NCBI GenBank assembly: GCA_964580235.1
Contig: CAZOJY010000064.1
Location: forward strand, 1 to 19,524
Reading direction: 5' to 3'
DNA length: 19,524 nucleotides
Source: G020348385 sp964580235
GTDB lineage: Bacteria > Acidobacteriota > Aminicenantia > Aminicenantales > Aminicenantaceae
Position numbers and translations under genes: made by a program. The stretch's first letter is position 1; each line of letters begins with the position of its first letter. The notes under the pieces were generated by a model that worked only from the letters and a program-made list of their open reading frames with translations, was not told the DNA's origin and searched no databases. Shown here piece after piece: positions 7,644-14,625 of the stretch.

Positions 7644-7747
7644 TGTCATTGCGAGGAGAAGTGCGACGAAGCAATCCCCCGGAGATTGCCACACACCCTT
7701 CGGGTGTTCGCAATGACACAAGAGTGATCGCTTCACTTCGTTCGCAA
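7644..7747. repeat. Palindromic dispersed-type repeat (MITE/REP-like)
   Basis: A perfect 11-bp inverted repeat, TGTCATTGCGA (7644-7654) and TCGCAATGACA (7708-7718), encloses two further hairpins: GCAATC/GATTGC (7671-7676 with 7684-7689) and ACACCC/GGGTGT (7693-7698 with 7702-7707). Just outside, 7726-7747 is a degenerate inverted copy of 7649-7676. The TCATTGCGAGGAG...GACGAAGCAATC wording is that of a repeat class known from many bacterial intergenic regions; that it is multicopy here cannot be seen from one window. Confidence 0.6.
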
Positions 7748-7909
7748 CAATACAGCATCGCCGATGAATATTAAAGCGGTTTAAAACTCAAATTTTAGCG
7801 AGTGATCAGAGATCCTTTGGTCCATTTGGGATTCGGTGGAGCGTGGAACATTTCGATTCTGATATATTCGCAGCAGCACAGGGTTCCATACAATCCCGCA
7901 TCCGAGGGG

Positions 7910-7938
7910 TTGCGGTTCCTCACTTGAGAATGTATTAT
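7910..7938 (+). promoter_or_regulatory. Possible promoter of the histidine kinase operon
   Basis: TTGCGG (7910-7915), a 17-base spacer and TATTAT (7933-7938) would start transcription near 7945, almost at the ATG at 7949. That start has no visible Shine-Dalgarno site, so a leaderless or near-leaderless message is possible. The -35 match is weak. Confidence 0.35.
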
Positions 7939-7948
7939 TAACTTGCAT

Positions 7949-9403
7949 ATGTCACTCAGAACAAGGTTTATGATGTATGTCACGGCCCTGCTCGTGGCGC
8001 TTGTTGTGCTGGTGTTATTTGTGATCGAAGAGAGAGAAGTTGGGGCGATTTTTGAAGGGCAGAAAGAAAAAGGGATTTTGACGGCAGAATATATCGTCCA
8101 GTTGAATTATAATTCGGTCATTTTTTGGGACAATGAAAGCGCGGAAGAAGACATCGAAAAAAGGATCGATAAAAACCTGATCTATGTCATCTTCTATGAT
8201 CGAGAAAAAAAACCCTTTGCGGCAAATGAATTCATAAAAAATTATTATGAGATCTATACCTCGAGCAATCTCGATCCAGATGCCAAAAGAGGTGACTATT
8301 TCCTGAATACAAGAAATATCGCGGAGAAAGAAAATCCCGGACGTTATCTGAGAGTTATGGAAATAGAGGTACCGATCTACCTAGAAGGCTTATCGACAAA
8401 GTGGGGATCGATCAAGATCGGGCTATCCCAGGAGGAAATGAGGGCCGAAGAACTCAAAACACGGTTGATGTTAATCCTTATCGGCTGTACCGGGTTGCTG
8501 ATCGGAGTAGGAGGTGCCGCCCTTTTGGCCCGAAGAATCACTAAACCCCTGGATAAGCTTGTCGAGGGAACGGTCAAGATTTCCAAAGGGGACTTTTCCC
8601 AGAAGATCACAATCGATACCCAAGATGAAATAGGCGATCTGGCTCAAAGTTTTAACGATATGAGTTATCAGCTTCAATTGACAAGGGAAAGGATGGAGGC
8701 GGCCAACAGAAGGCTCATTCAGGCAGAGAAATTGGCCTCTATAGGGCGGATATCTACAAGCATTGCACATGAGATCAGGAATCCTCTCACATCTGTCAAG
8801 CTCAACATCCAGAAAGTGATGGAAAGTGAAAACCTGGATGGTAACGACAAAGAACATCTGGAGATCTCACAGGAAGGGATCGGCCAGATTGAAAATTTCA
8901 TCAAAGAGTTGTTGAATTTTGCTCGGGTATCAGAGCTGCAGTTGAATTATTTTTCTGCGGAGCAGATTGTTGATGAATCCATCAAAATGATCAGAAATAC
9001 TCTGAGATTGAAGGATGTTGACCTTGTCAAGGAGATCCGGGACAGATTGCCCCAGATTTTGGTCGATGGGGATAAAATGCGGCAGGTTCTTCTCAATATT
9101 CTCCACAACGCCTGCGAAGCCGTGGATAAAGGGGGCCGAATAATCATAAGCCTTTCTCTTTTAAAAGGACGAAGGGGGAAAAAATTAAGGATCCAGATAT
9201 CTGATAACGGCCCTGGGATTCCAAAAAAAGAAAGAGAGAATATTTTCGAGCCATTTTATACGACAAAATCCACAGGAATAGGATTGGGTCTGGCCAATGC
9301 GAGGAAAATTATTGAACAGCACAATGGGTCCATTCGAATCACAGAAAATGAAGAATCAGGTGCTTGTTTTAATATCCTTATTCCCTTTGAAGAGGAAAAA
9401 TGA
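7949..9403 (+). CDS. Membrane sensor histidine kinase (NtrB-like, HAMP-containing)
   Basis: A 484-residue sensor kinase. It has a first membrane segment (about 8-26), an extracytoplasmic sensor region (about 27-170, no recognisable ligand motif, possibly CACHE-like), a second membrane segment (about 173-193), HAMP linker (about 194-247, ending DEIGDLAQSFNDMS), and a dimerisation/phosphoacceptor domain with His274 in IAHEIRNPLTS. The catalytic ATPase domain has N-box LLNILHNACEAV, G1 DNGPGIP and G2 GIGLGLA. It should phosphorylate the NtrC-type regulator encoded next, whose ATG overlaps this stop by four bases. The ATG at 7949 is preferred over the TTG at 7943; an internal ATG at 7970 has AAGG upstream but would cut into the first membrane helix. 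The signal sensed is unknown. Confidence 0.92.
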   Translation: MSLRTRFMMYVTALLVALVVLVLFVIEEREVGAIFEGQKEKGILTAEYIVQLNYNSVIFWDNESAEEDIEKRIDKNLIYVIFYDREKKPFAANEFIKNYYEIYTSSNLDPDAKRGDYFLNTRNIAEKENPGRYLRVMEIEVPIYLEGLSTKWGSIKIGLSQEEMRAEELKTRLMLILIGCTGLLIGVGGAALLARRITKPLDKLVEGTVKISKGDFSQKITIDTQDEIGDLAQSFNDMSYQLQLTRERMEAANRRLIQAEKLASIGRISTSIAHEIRNPLTSVKLNIQKVMESENLDGNDKEHLEISQEGIGQIENFIKELLNFARVSELQLNYFSAEQIVDESIKMIRNTLRLKDVDLVKEIRDRLPQILVDGDKMRQVLLNILHNACEAVDKGGRIIISLSLLKGRRGKKLRIQISDNGPGIPKKERENIFEPFYTTKSTGIGLGLANARKIIEQHNGSIRITENEESGACFNILIPFEEEK

Positions 9404-10734
9404 AATCCATATTGATCATTGATGATGATCCATTGATCCGGAAAACACTCTCTTCCCACCTTTCGAGGCGAAATTTCGAAGTGCATATAGCGCCGGAAGG
9501 AAAGCAGGGCCTGGTCAAGTATGCGGATTGTCTGCCGGATTTGGTGATTTTGGATATCCGCCTTCCAGACATGGATGGGTTGGAGGCGCTGCGCAAGATA
9601 AAGGAAAGGAACAAAAATGCCTGTGTTGTGATCATGACCGCTTACGATGACATGAAAACAACGGTGGAAGCCATCAAATCCGGAGCCTATGAGTATCTAG
9701 TCAAGCCTTTGGATTTTGTGGAACTGGATTTGACGGTTGAAAAGGCATTCCAGATGCAAAGCCTTGAAGACAAGTTGACCTATCTGGTCGAGGAAAAACA
9801 GAAAGAGTACACCATCGACAACATCATCGGACGCTCCCCCAAAATGAGAGAAGTCTTCAAGTTGATCGGATCTGTGGCCGATACCCGGACGAATATCTTG
9901 ATTCGTGGAGAAAGCGGAACAGGAAAAGAGCTTGTAGCCAAGGCTATACACTATAACAGCCCATACAGTCATGAACCGTTCATTGTGATCAACTGTTCAG
10001 CGATATCGGATACGCTGCTTGAAAGCGAACTATTCGGACATGCCAAGGGAGCCTTCACCGATGCGGTTTATGAGACAAAGGGCAAATTCGAGATAGCAGG
10101 GAAGGGCACTCTTTTTCTCGACGAAATCGGGGACATTTCCGTGAATTTGCAGTCCAAACTTCTGCGGGTCATCGAAACCAGGGATTTTATGAAAGTGGGC
10201 GGAGAGAAGGTTTTGAAGACCGAAGCCAGGATCATCGCCGCCACAAATAAGGATTTGGAACTTCAGGTGGAGAAGGGGAAGTTTCGAGAGGATCTCTATT
10301 ACAGATTAAAAGTTGTCGAGATCGCTTTGCCCGCACTTCGGGAGAGGAATGAAGATATTCCCGAACTCGTGGTCTATTTGATCGAGAAGATTAACCGGCA
10401 ACTCCGGAAAAATGTCAGGAAAGTTCCTCCCCCTGTGATGAAATTGCTGAAAATCCTGCCCTGGCCGGGAAATGTGAGGGAGCTGGAGAACGCGTTGACA
10501 CGTGCTGTCATTTTGGCAAAAGGTGATGTGATTCAGGAGCACAATCTGCCGATTGAACACGGAAAGGAAAAAATTGTTCCCAGAGAGCTCGTTGCTATAA
10601 AAGAGGTAGAGAAGGATTATATTCAGCATGTCCTGCATACGACGGGGGGAAACAAAACCCAGGCCAGCAAGATTCTGAAGATAAGCCGCCCGACTTTGGA
10701 TAAAAAAATCAAAGAGTATGGCCTGGAAGTATAG
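9400..10734 (+). CDS. NtrC-family sigma-54-dependent response regulator
   Basis: A 444-residue activator with three domains. The receiver (about 1-120) has Asp8/Asp9, phospho-acceptor Asp52 (ILDIRLPD), Thr80 and Lys102. The AAA+ domain (about 140-375) has Walker A GESGTGKE (170-177), the sigma-54 contact loop at 217-222, Walker B TLFLDEIGD and the sensor/arginine region ending LPWPGNVRELEN. The C-terminal Fis-type helix-turn-helix has GGNKTQASKILKISRPTLDKKIKEYG. The contact loop reads GAFTDA, not the usual GAFTGA. Co-transcribed with the kinase before it (ATGA overlap). A sigma-54 promoter with an upstream palindrome lies about 100 bases after its stop, making the receiver gene at 10881 its most likely target. 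Confidence 0.95.
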   Translation: MKSILIIDDDPLIRKTLSSHLSRRNFEVHIAPEGKQGLVKYADCLPDLVILDIRLPDMDGLEALRKIKERNKNACVVIMTAYDDMKTTVEAIKSGAYEYLVKPLDFVELDLTVEKAFQMQSLEDKLTYLVEEKQKEYTIDNIIGRSPKMREVFKLIGSVADTRTNILIRGESGTGKELVAKAIHYNSPYSHEPFIVINCSAISDTLLESELFGHAKGAFTDAVYETKGKFEIAGKGTLFLDEIGDISVNLQSKLLRVIETRDFMKVGGEKVLKTEARIIAATNKDLELQVEKGKFREDLYYRLKVVEIALPALRERNEDIPELVVYLIEKINRQLRKNVRKVPPPVMKLLKILPWPGNVRELENALTRAVILAKGDVIQEHNLPIEHGKEKIVPRELVAIKEVEKDYIQHVLHTTGGNKTQASKILKISRPTLDKKIKEYGLEV

Positions 10735-10747
10735 GCTGTAAACGCTC

Positions 10748-10770
10748 TTTACCTTGTGTAAATTTTCTTT
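10748..10770 (+). terminator. Weak AT-rich hairpin followed by T-rich tract
   Basis: TTTAC (10748-10752) and GTAAA (10758-10762) pair around a five-base loop, followed by TTTTCTTT. The stem is only five AT-rich pairs, so this is a weak candidate for ending the kinase/activator message. Confidence 0.3.
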
Positions 10771-10778
10771 GTCAAAAT

Positions 10779-10794
10779 CACTCAAATTTGAGTG
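10779..10794. promoter_or_regulatory. Perfect 16-bp palindrome, likely upstream activator site
   Basis: CACTCAAATTTGAGTG is its own reverse complement. Its centre is about 50 bases upstream of the -24 element and about 75 upstream of the predicted start of transcription, the position typical of enhancer sites bound by NtrC-type dimers. The regulator encoded immediately before it is the obvious candidate. Confidence 0.65.
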
Positions 10795-10836
10795 TGAACC
10801 TCTGCTTTTCCTCTGGGAGAAGCCCGATTCAGACAA

Positions 10837-10852
10837 TGGCATAAAAACTGCA
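10837..10852 (+). promoter_or_regulatory. Sigma-54 (-24/-12) promoter of the stand-alone receiver gene
   Basis: TGGCATAAAAACTGCA matches the consensus TGGCACG-N4-TTGCA at the invariant GG (10838-10839) and GC (10850-10851) with the required spacing. Predicted transcription start is about 10863, giving a leader of roughly 18 bases that carries the GAGAGAAAG ribosome site of the gene at 10881. Confidence 0.75.
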
Positions 10853-10880
10853 TATTCTGAGTGTTTTTGAGAGAAAGAAA

Positions 10881-11270
10881 ATGAAAAAAAAAGTTGTGAT
10901 TGTTGATGATGATGAGTCCATCAGAAAGACCTTTTTTTTGATCCTGAATAAAAATTATCGTGTCTATCTGGCCAAGGATGCCAAAGAGGCGCTTATGCGT
11001 TTTGGGGGCGCAGATGTTGACCTTATGATCGTTGATTTGAAGCTGCCCGATCTGAATGGACTGGAAATGATCGCAAAATTCCGGAAAGATGGTTATAAAG
11101 GGGAGGTCATTTTGATCACCGCGGTCCCGGATCTCTTGGATCCAGAAATCCTGTCCAGTCTTGATATCAGTCATTTTTTCGTCAAACCGCTTGATCTGGA
11201 CGCCCTGACTCAATCCATAGAATGTCTTCTTGCCGCTGCACTTTCAGAGAGAAAAGTAATTCAGCTCTAA
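10881..11270 (+). CDS. Stand-alone response-regulator receiver protein
   Basis: A 129-residue protein that is a receiver domain and nothing else. It has acidic pocket Asp9/Asp10 (VIVDDDES), phospho-acceptor Asp52 (IVDLKLPD), Thr80 (LITA) and Lys102 (FVKP), at exactly the same residue numbers as in the NtrC-type regulator upstream. All conserved phosphorylation residues are present. With no DNA-binding or enzymatic domain, it may act by protein contact, as a phosphorelay intermediate or as a phosphate sink for the neighbouring kinase. The sigma-54 promoter directly upstream implies that it is made when the NtrC-type activator is phosphorylated, so it could feed back on that pathway. The stop is followed by about 70 AT-rich bases before the next promoter. 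Confidence 0.9.
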   Translation: MKKKVVIVDDDESIRKTFFLILNKNYRVYLAKDAKEALMRFGGADVDLMIVDLKLPDLNGLEMIAKFRKDGYKGEVILITAVPDLLDPEILSSLDISHFFVKPLDLDALTQSIECLLAAALSERKVIQL

Positions 11271-11338
11271 TATCCAATTATTTTTTTGCAAGTATCTTTA
11301 TTTTTTGGGCAATCATCTTTTTGTCCGCTTTTTCGTGG

Positions 11339-11344
11339 TATAAT
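11339..11344 (+). promoter_or_regulatory. Extended -10 promoter of the transglutaminase gene
   Basis: TGG followed by TATAAT (11339-11344) is a perfect -10 with the extended TGN element. No good -35 is visible at 17 bases, as is common with extended -10 promoters or activated ones. Start of transcription would be near 11351, inside the palindrome at 11344-11366. Confidence 0.6.
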
Positions 11345-11366
11345 TAACCTGAATTATTCAGGTTAA
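11344..11366. promoter_or_regulatory. Perfect 23-bp palindrome overlapping the promoter (operator)
   Basis: Arms TTAACCTGAAT (11344-11354) and ATTCAGGTTAA (11356-11366) are exact reverse complements around a single T. It begins on the last base of the -10 and covers the predicted start of transcription, the classic position of a repressor operator. As RNA it would also form a hairpin at the 5' end of the message. Confidence 0.7.
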
Positions 11367-11423
11367 AGAGGAACTAAAAGGAGTTGTGCATAAAAGGAAA
11401 TTTCACCAGGAGTTAATGACACA

Positions 11424-12956
11424 TTGAGAAAAGCCGTCAAGCAGGGATGCTGTCTGATTCTAAGCGTTTTTGTTGGATTCTCTTTTATCAGGGGTGAGAG
11501 ACCCCAGGAAAAAACGATACGCTCGGAATACTGGATGGGAGTCTATATGGAAGGCGTGAAGGTTGGATACAGCCATCGTCTTGAGCGCGGCTATTTGAAA
11601 CAAGGCGAAAAATTCACCAAATTGATTGATGAATCCTTGATAAGAGTTTCCCGTTTAGGAGGAGCCCCTGTTGAGATGATCTCTTCTCAAGAATCTCTAT
11701 ACAAAGGAGACGAGACTCCGTTAGAGACTGTTGTCCGGACAAAAATGTCGGAAAGCGAAATTATCCTGAAAGGGGAAATACAAAAAGATAAAATTTTGTT
11801 CAAAACCGGTGATAAATTGATAAAGGAACTTCCCTATACGCAAAAAATTTATCTGGGGATCCCGATAGAGAAAATTATCAAAGATGGAGACTTGAAACCA
11901 GGGAAGAAATTCACTTTTCCTATTTTGGATCCGCTCTCTTATGCCATCAAGGATAGTGCCTTCGAGGTCATCGGAAAGGAAAAAATCCTGATTCTGGGAG
12001 AGAAAATGAACCTGTGGCATGTGCGGACAGAATTGATATCCATCGTCCCCTTTGTGACAGAGGAATGGATCGATGAGGAGGGGAACATCTGGAAGTCGGT
12101 CAGCCAGGCTAGTTTCATGACCACCACCTCCATCCGGATGTCTAAAGAAAAAGCTTTGGAGATGTCCCCAGAGAATCTGGATATCGTGTTTTCCACTATC
12201 ATTGCCTCCAATGTCGTATTCGAAAATCCTCTCCATGTGAAAGAAGTCACGTACAAGCTCAGCGGAGTATCTAGGGAAGTCATCAAGGGATTTCCTTTTG
12301 ATGATAGGAGCCAGACTCTTCTTGAAACCCGGGAAGGTTTTTTTCTGATCCGGACGAATTCCCAGGTTTTCCGGGAAGAGGAATCCGTTTCTATCCCGAT
12401 AAGGGACAACAGATTTCAGGATGACTTGAAACCCACGGCTTTCTGCCAGTCCGATGATAGAGGAATTGTGGAGAAAGCAAGAGAGATTGTCGGAGAGGAA
12501 AAAAATGCTTGGCGTGCGGCCAAAAAGATTGCCGAATGGGTAAGCCAGAAGATGAAGGCGAATTATGATGTGGGATTCGCCACGGCAACGGAAATCCTCA
12601 AGAATCGCGAAGGCGATTGTTCGGAACACACGGTGATCATGGTCGCCCTTTGCAGGGCCGTTGGAATCCCGGCAAGAGCCGCTGTGGGAGTCATGTATGC
12701 CGATGGCATTTTTGCCTACCATATGTGGCCCGAGGTTTATGTGGGACGATGGATCAATCTGGATGCTAATTGGCTGGAGGTGGACGAGAAGACAGGGGAG
12801 TATTTCACCGATGCCACCCACCTCAAATTTGGCCGCAGCCACCTGGATGAAAAAATTTTTGAAGAAATGGTTAAAACCGTCTCCGGAATAATCGGCAGGC
12901 TCAAAATCGAGATTCTTGATTTCCAATACAATAAACAGTTTTTTTATCATGAATGA
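11424..12956 (+). CDS. Exported transglutaminase-like (papain-fold) domain protein
   Basis: A 510-residue protein. An N-terminal hydrophobic stretch (about 8-22, after basic RKAVKQG) looks like a signal peptide or anchor. Residues about 30-360 form a largely beta-type region I do not recognise. The C-terminal part (about 365-490) is a transglutaminase-like domain with the triad Cys399 (REGDCSEHT), His433 (AYHMWPEV) and Asp447 (INLDANW). Bacterial members are mostly proteases or amide-bond-modifying enzymes acting in the envelope. The start is a TTG at 11424 with AGGAG 11 bases upstream; the nearby ATG at 11416 runs into a stop at once. It has its own promoter and operator-like palindrome. The following cupin gene is 43 bases downstream and is probably on the same message. 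Confidence 0.85.
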   Translation: MRKAVKQGCCLILSVFVGFSFIRGERPQEKTIRSEYWMGVYMEGVKVGYSHRLERGYLKQGEKFTKLIDESLIRVSRLGGAPVEMISSQESLYKGDETPLETVVRTKMSESEIILKGEIQKDKILFKTGDKLIKELPYTQKIYLGIPIEKIIKDGDLKPGKKFTFPILDPLSYAIKDSAFEVIGKEKILILGEKMNLWHVRTELISIVPFVTEEWIDEEGNIWKSVSQASFMTTTSIRMSKEKALEMSPENLDIVFSTIIASNVVFENPLHVKEVTYKLSGVSREVIKGFPFDDRSQTLLETREGFFLIRTNSQVFREEESVSIPIRDNRFQDDLKPTAFCQSDDRGIVEKAREIVGEEKNAWRAAKKIAEWVSQKMKANYDVGFATATEILKNREGDCSEHTVIMVALCRAVGIPARAAVGVMYADGIFAYHMWPEVYVGRWINLDANWLEVDEKTGEYFTDATHLKFGRSHLDEKIFEEMVKTVSGIIGRLKIEILDFQYNKQFFYHE

Positions 12957-12999
12957 AAAGTACGATTTCAACAGGAATTCAAATCCATAAGGAGGCCAG

Positions 13000-13353
13000 A
13001 TGCTTCATATCCAGGGTAAACAACATGAGGACCCCCCGTCTTTTTTAACCACAAAAATAGCGCCGATCGACGAAATCCCAAAAGTTTCCTCCATTCGAGA
13101 TTATGGAGTAGACACTTTAGCACCTGGGGCATCATCGGACTTTCATTTCCATGACTGTGATGAGTGGTGGATAATCGTAGATGGCATCGCCCGTGTCTTC
13201 GGCTCAGGTGGAGATATTAAGGTTGGACCAGGGGATATGGTTTTTACGTCCACCGGGGAATCCCATAAAATCGAAGCTTTGACCATGGTTAAGATCGTCT
13301 GGTTTGAAGGGCCTCTTAAGGGTCAGAAACGAAAAGGCCATCTGCATAGATAA
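13000..13353 (+). CDS. Small cupin-domain protein
   Basis: A 117-residue single-domain cupin. Motif 1 gives His49, His51 and Glu55 (HFHDCDEWW), and motif 2 gives His89 (GPGDMVFTSTGESHKI), the normal 3-His/1-Glu metal site. The core (about 35-100) is complete. Small cupins of this type include sugar isomerases, dioxygenases and binding proteins, and nothing here picks one. The ATG has an excellent AAGGAGG site. It follows the transglutaminase gene by 43 bases; the pgs promoter lies just after it. Confidence 0.85.
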   Translation: MLHIQGKQHEDPPSFLTTKIAPIDEIPKVSSIRDYGVDTLAPGASSDFHFHDCDEWWIIVDGIARVFGSGGDIKVGPGDMVFTSTGESHKIEALTMVKIVWFEGPLKGQKRKGHLHR

Positions 13354-13363
13354 TGCTCGAAGT

Positions 13364-13403
13364 TTGACACATTTTGTCAATCACAAAGCATAAATTTTAT
13401 ACT
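13364..13403 (+). promoter_or_regulatory. Promoter of the pgsBCW operon with inverted repeat
   Basis: TTGTCA (13374-13379), an 18-base spacer and TATACT (13398-13403) form a sigma-70-type promoter with start near 13410. The inverted repeat TTGACA (13364-13369), five bases, TGTCAA (13375-13380) overlaps the -35 and could be an operator. Confidence 0.5.
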
Positions 13404-13524
13404 TGTATGAATCTGGAGAAGAGTTATCAGAGAACTTCTTGTCATCGGGATATGTGTTTCTGTTTTTCTGATTTATCTGCTGGTTGAACGCGCGCTCGTC
13501 GAACGGAAAATCAGCCGGATCCCA

Positions 13525-14625
13525 TTGCGGATATGCGTTACCGGCACAAGAGGAAAATCCAGTGTCGTCCGGCTCATCGCTTCAAGCTTGAGAGATTCTC
13601 GGATGCTGGTACTGGCGAAAACCACAGGTTCCAAGCCCTGTCTGATAATGCCCGATGGAAACGAAAGAGAGATCTGGCGCAGAGGTCCTCCCACGGTTCT
13701 AGAGGGGGAAAAAGTCCTGAAGGTTGCCTCCTCTGCCGGTGTCCATGCGGCAGTCCTGGAGACGATGAGCATCCGTCCTGAATCTCTTCGCGCAGAATCC
13801 ATTCGCATGATAAAGCCCCAAATCTTTGTTATTACCAATGTGCGGATGGATCATGTGGGTGAAACCGGGAAGACAAAAGAGGAAATTGCCAGTGCGTTTG
13901 CTTCGGCCATTCCAAAAAAAAGCACAGTGATCATTCCAGAGGAAGAATTTTGTCCGGTTTTTCAGCAAAAGGCCGAAAAAGCCAAAGCAAAATTGATTCT
14001 TGTGCCGCAAAACATGTCCGTTGACGGCAAAGAGTCTGAAGAAGAATGCCCTGCCTGGGAATTTGAACAAAACGCCCGGATAGCCTTGGCCGTTGCCAAT
14101 TTTTTTGGGATAGACCGGGACAAAGCCATCCGTGCTGCGAAACAGACTTCTCCCGATTTCGGGAGTCTGAAAGTCTGGAAGATGAATCAGGATCCCTTGG
14201 TAAGCGGGTGGTATTTTGTCAGCGCTTTCGCTGCCAATGATCCAGAAACGACCAGTGATGTTCTGTTCAAGCTGGAAAACCGGGGTCTTTTTAAAGGAAA
14301 GAAAAGAATAGGGCTTCTCAATTTACGCAAGGACAGGGGAGGCCGTACGATACAGTGGCTTGATGCTTTCCAGGGGGAGGGAGCTGATGCTTTTGACCGG
14401 TTGGTTTTTGTCGGCGATCATGCTCCAGCCCTGCGGGACAAACTGAAAGGACGAACAAAACCCGCAATCACGGCAGTCAAAGGAAAAAAGCCTGAAGATT
14501 TAATTGCGCAGATCTCTGCCCTGGAGAAAGAAGAATCCGTTGTTTTCGGGATGGGAAACATGGGAGGGATGGGGCGTCGACTTGTAGACTATTGGGAGAC
14601 GATGGGAAGTCGCTGTGACATATGA
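13525..14625 (+). CDS. pgsB: Poly-gamma-glutamate synthase PgsB/CapB
   Basis: The ligase subunit of poly-gamma-glutamate synthesis (Mur-ligase-like ATP-dependent amide ligase). The P-loop GTRGKSS is followed by the family blocks AKTTGSKP, VLETMSIRPE, ITNVRMDHVGETG and, near the end, VVFGMGNMGGMG. The coordinates begin at the only canonical-type start in frame, a TTG. However, the same frame is open back to 13411 and reads LLVIGICVSVFLIYLLVERALVERKISRIPLRI, exactly the membrane anchor and linker that PgsB proteins carry before the P-loop. The true protein is therefore probably about 395-400 residues, starting between 13407 and 13430 at a non-standard codon (ATC at 13426 has GGAG upstream) or after a frameshift from the ATG at 13407. 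Its end overlaps pgsC by 11 bases. Confidence 0.9.
   Translation: MRICVTGTRGKSSVVRLIASSLRDSRMLVLAKTTGSKPCLIMPDGNEREIWRRGPPTVLEGEKVLKVASSAGVHAAVLETMSIRPESLRAESIRMIKPQIFVITNVRMDHVGETGKTKEEIASAFASAIPKKSTVIIPEEEFCPVFQQKAEKAKAKLILVPQNMSVDGKESEEECPAWEFEQNARIALAVANFFGIDRDKAIRAAKQTSPDFGSLKVWKMNQDPLVSGWYFVSAFAANDPETTSDVLFKLENRGLFKGKKRIGLLNLRKDRGGRTIQWLDAFQGEGADAFDRLVFVGDHAPALRDKLKGRTKPAITAVKGKKPEDLIAQISALEKEESVVFGMGNMGGMGRRLVDYWETMGSRCDI

Larger units (their letters stand above)
7485..7948. other. 460-base intergenic region without a gene
   Basis: No credible reading frame is seen. The region holds a GC-rich hairpin (CCGCC, CTTCCC loop, GGCGG at 7621-7636), the structured repeat at 7644-7747, an AT-rich site at 7785-7800 that resembles the palindrome before the receiver gene, and a weak promoter just before the histidine kinase. 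Confidence 0.6.

Noticed and set aside
7806..7840. Possible second sigma-54 promoter (GG...GC spacing in a G-rich stretch) upstream of the kinase gene
   Set aside because: Only the GG/GC spacing fits; the surrounding consensus (TGGCA, TTGC) is missing and the stretch is G-rich, so the match is expected by chance.
11721..12971. Very long antisense reading frame (416 codons) opposite the transglutaminase gene
   Set aside because: The sense frame has a catalytic triad, export signal and promoter; the antisense frame is low-complexity in hydrophobic/His content, matches nothing and probably arises from codon bias.
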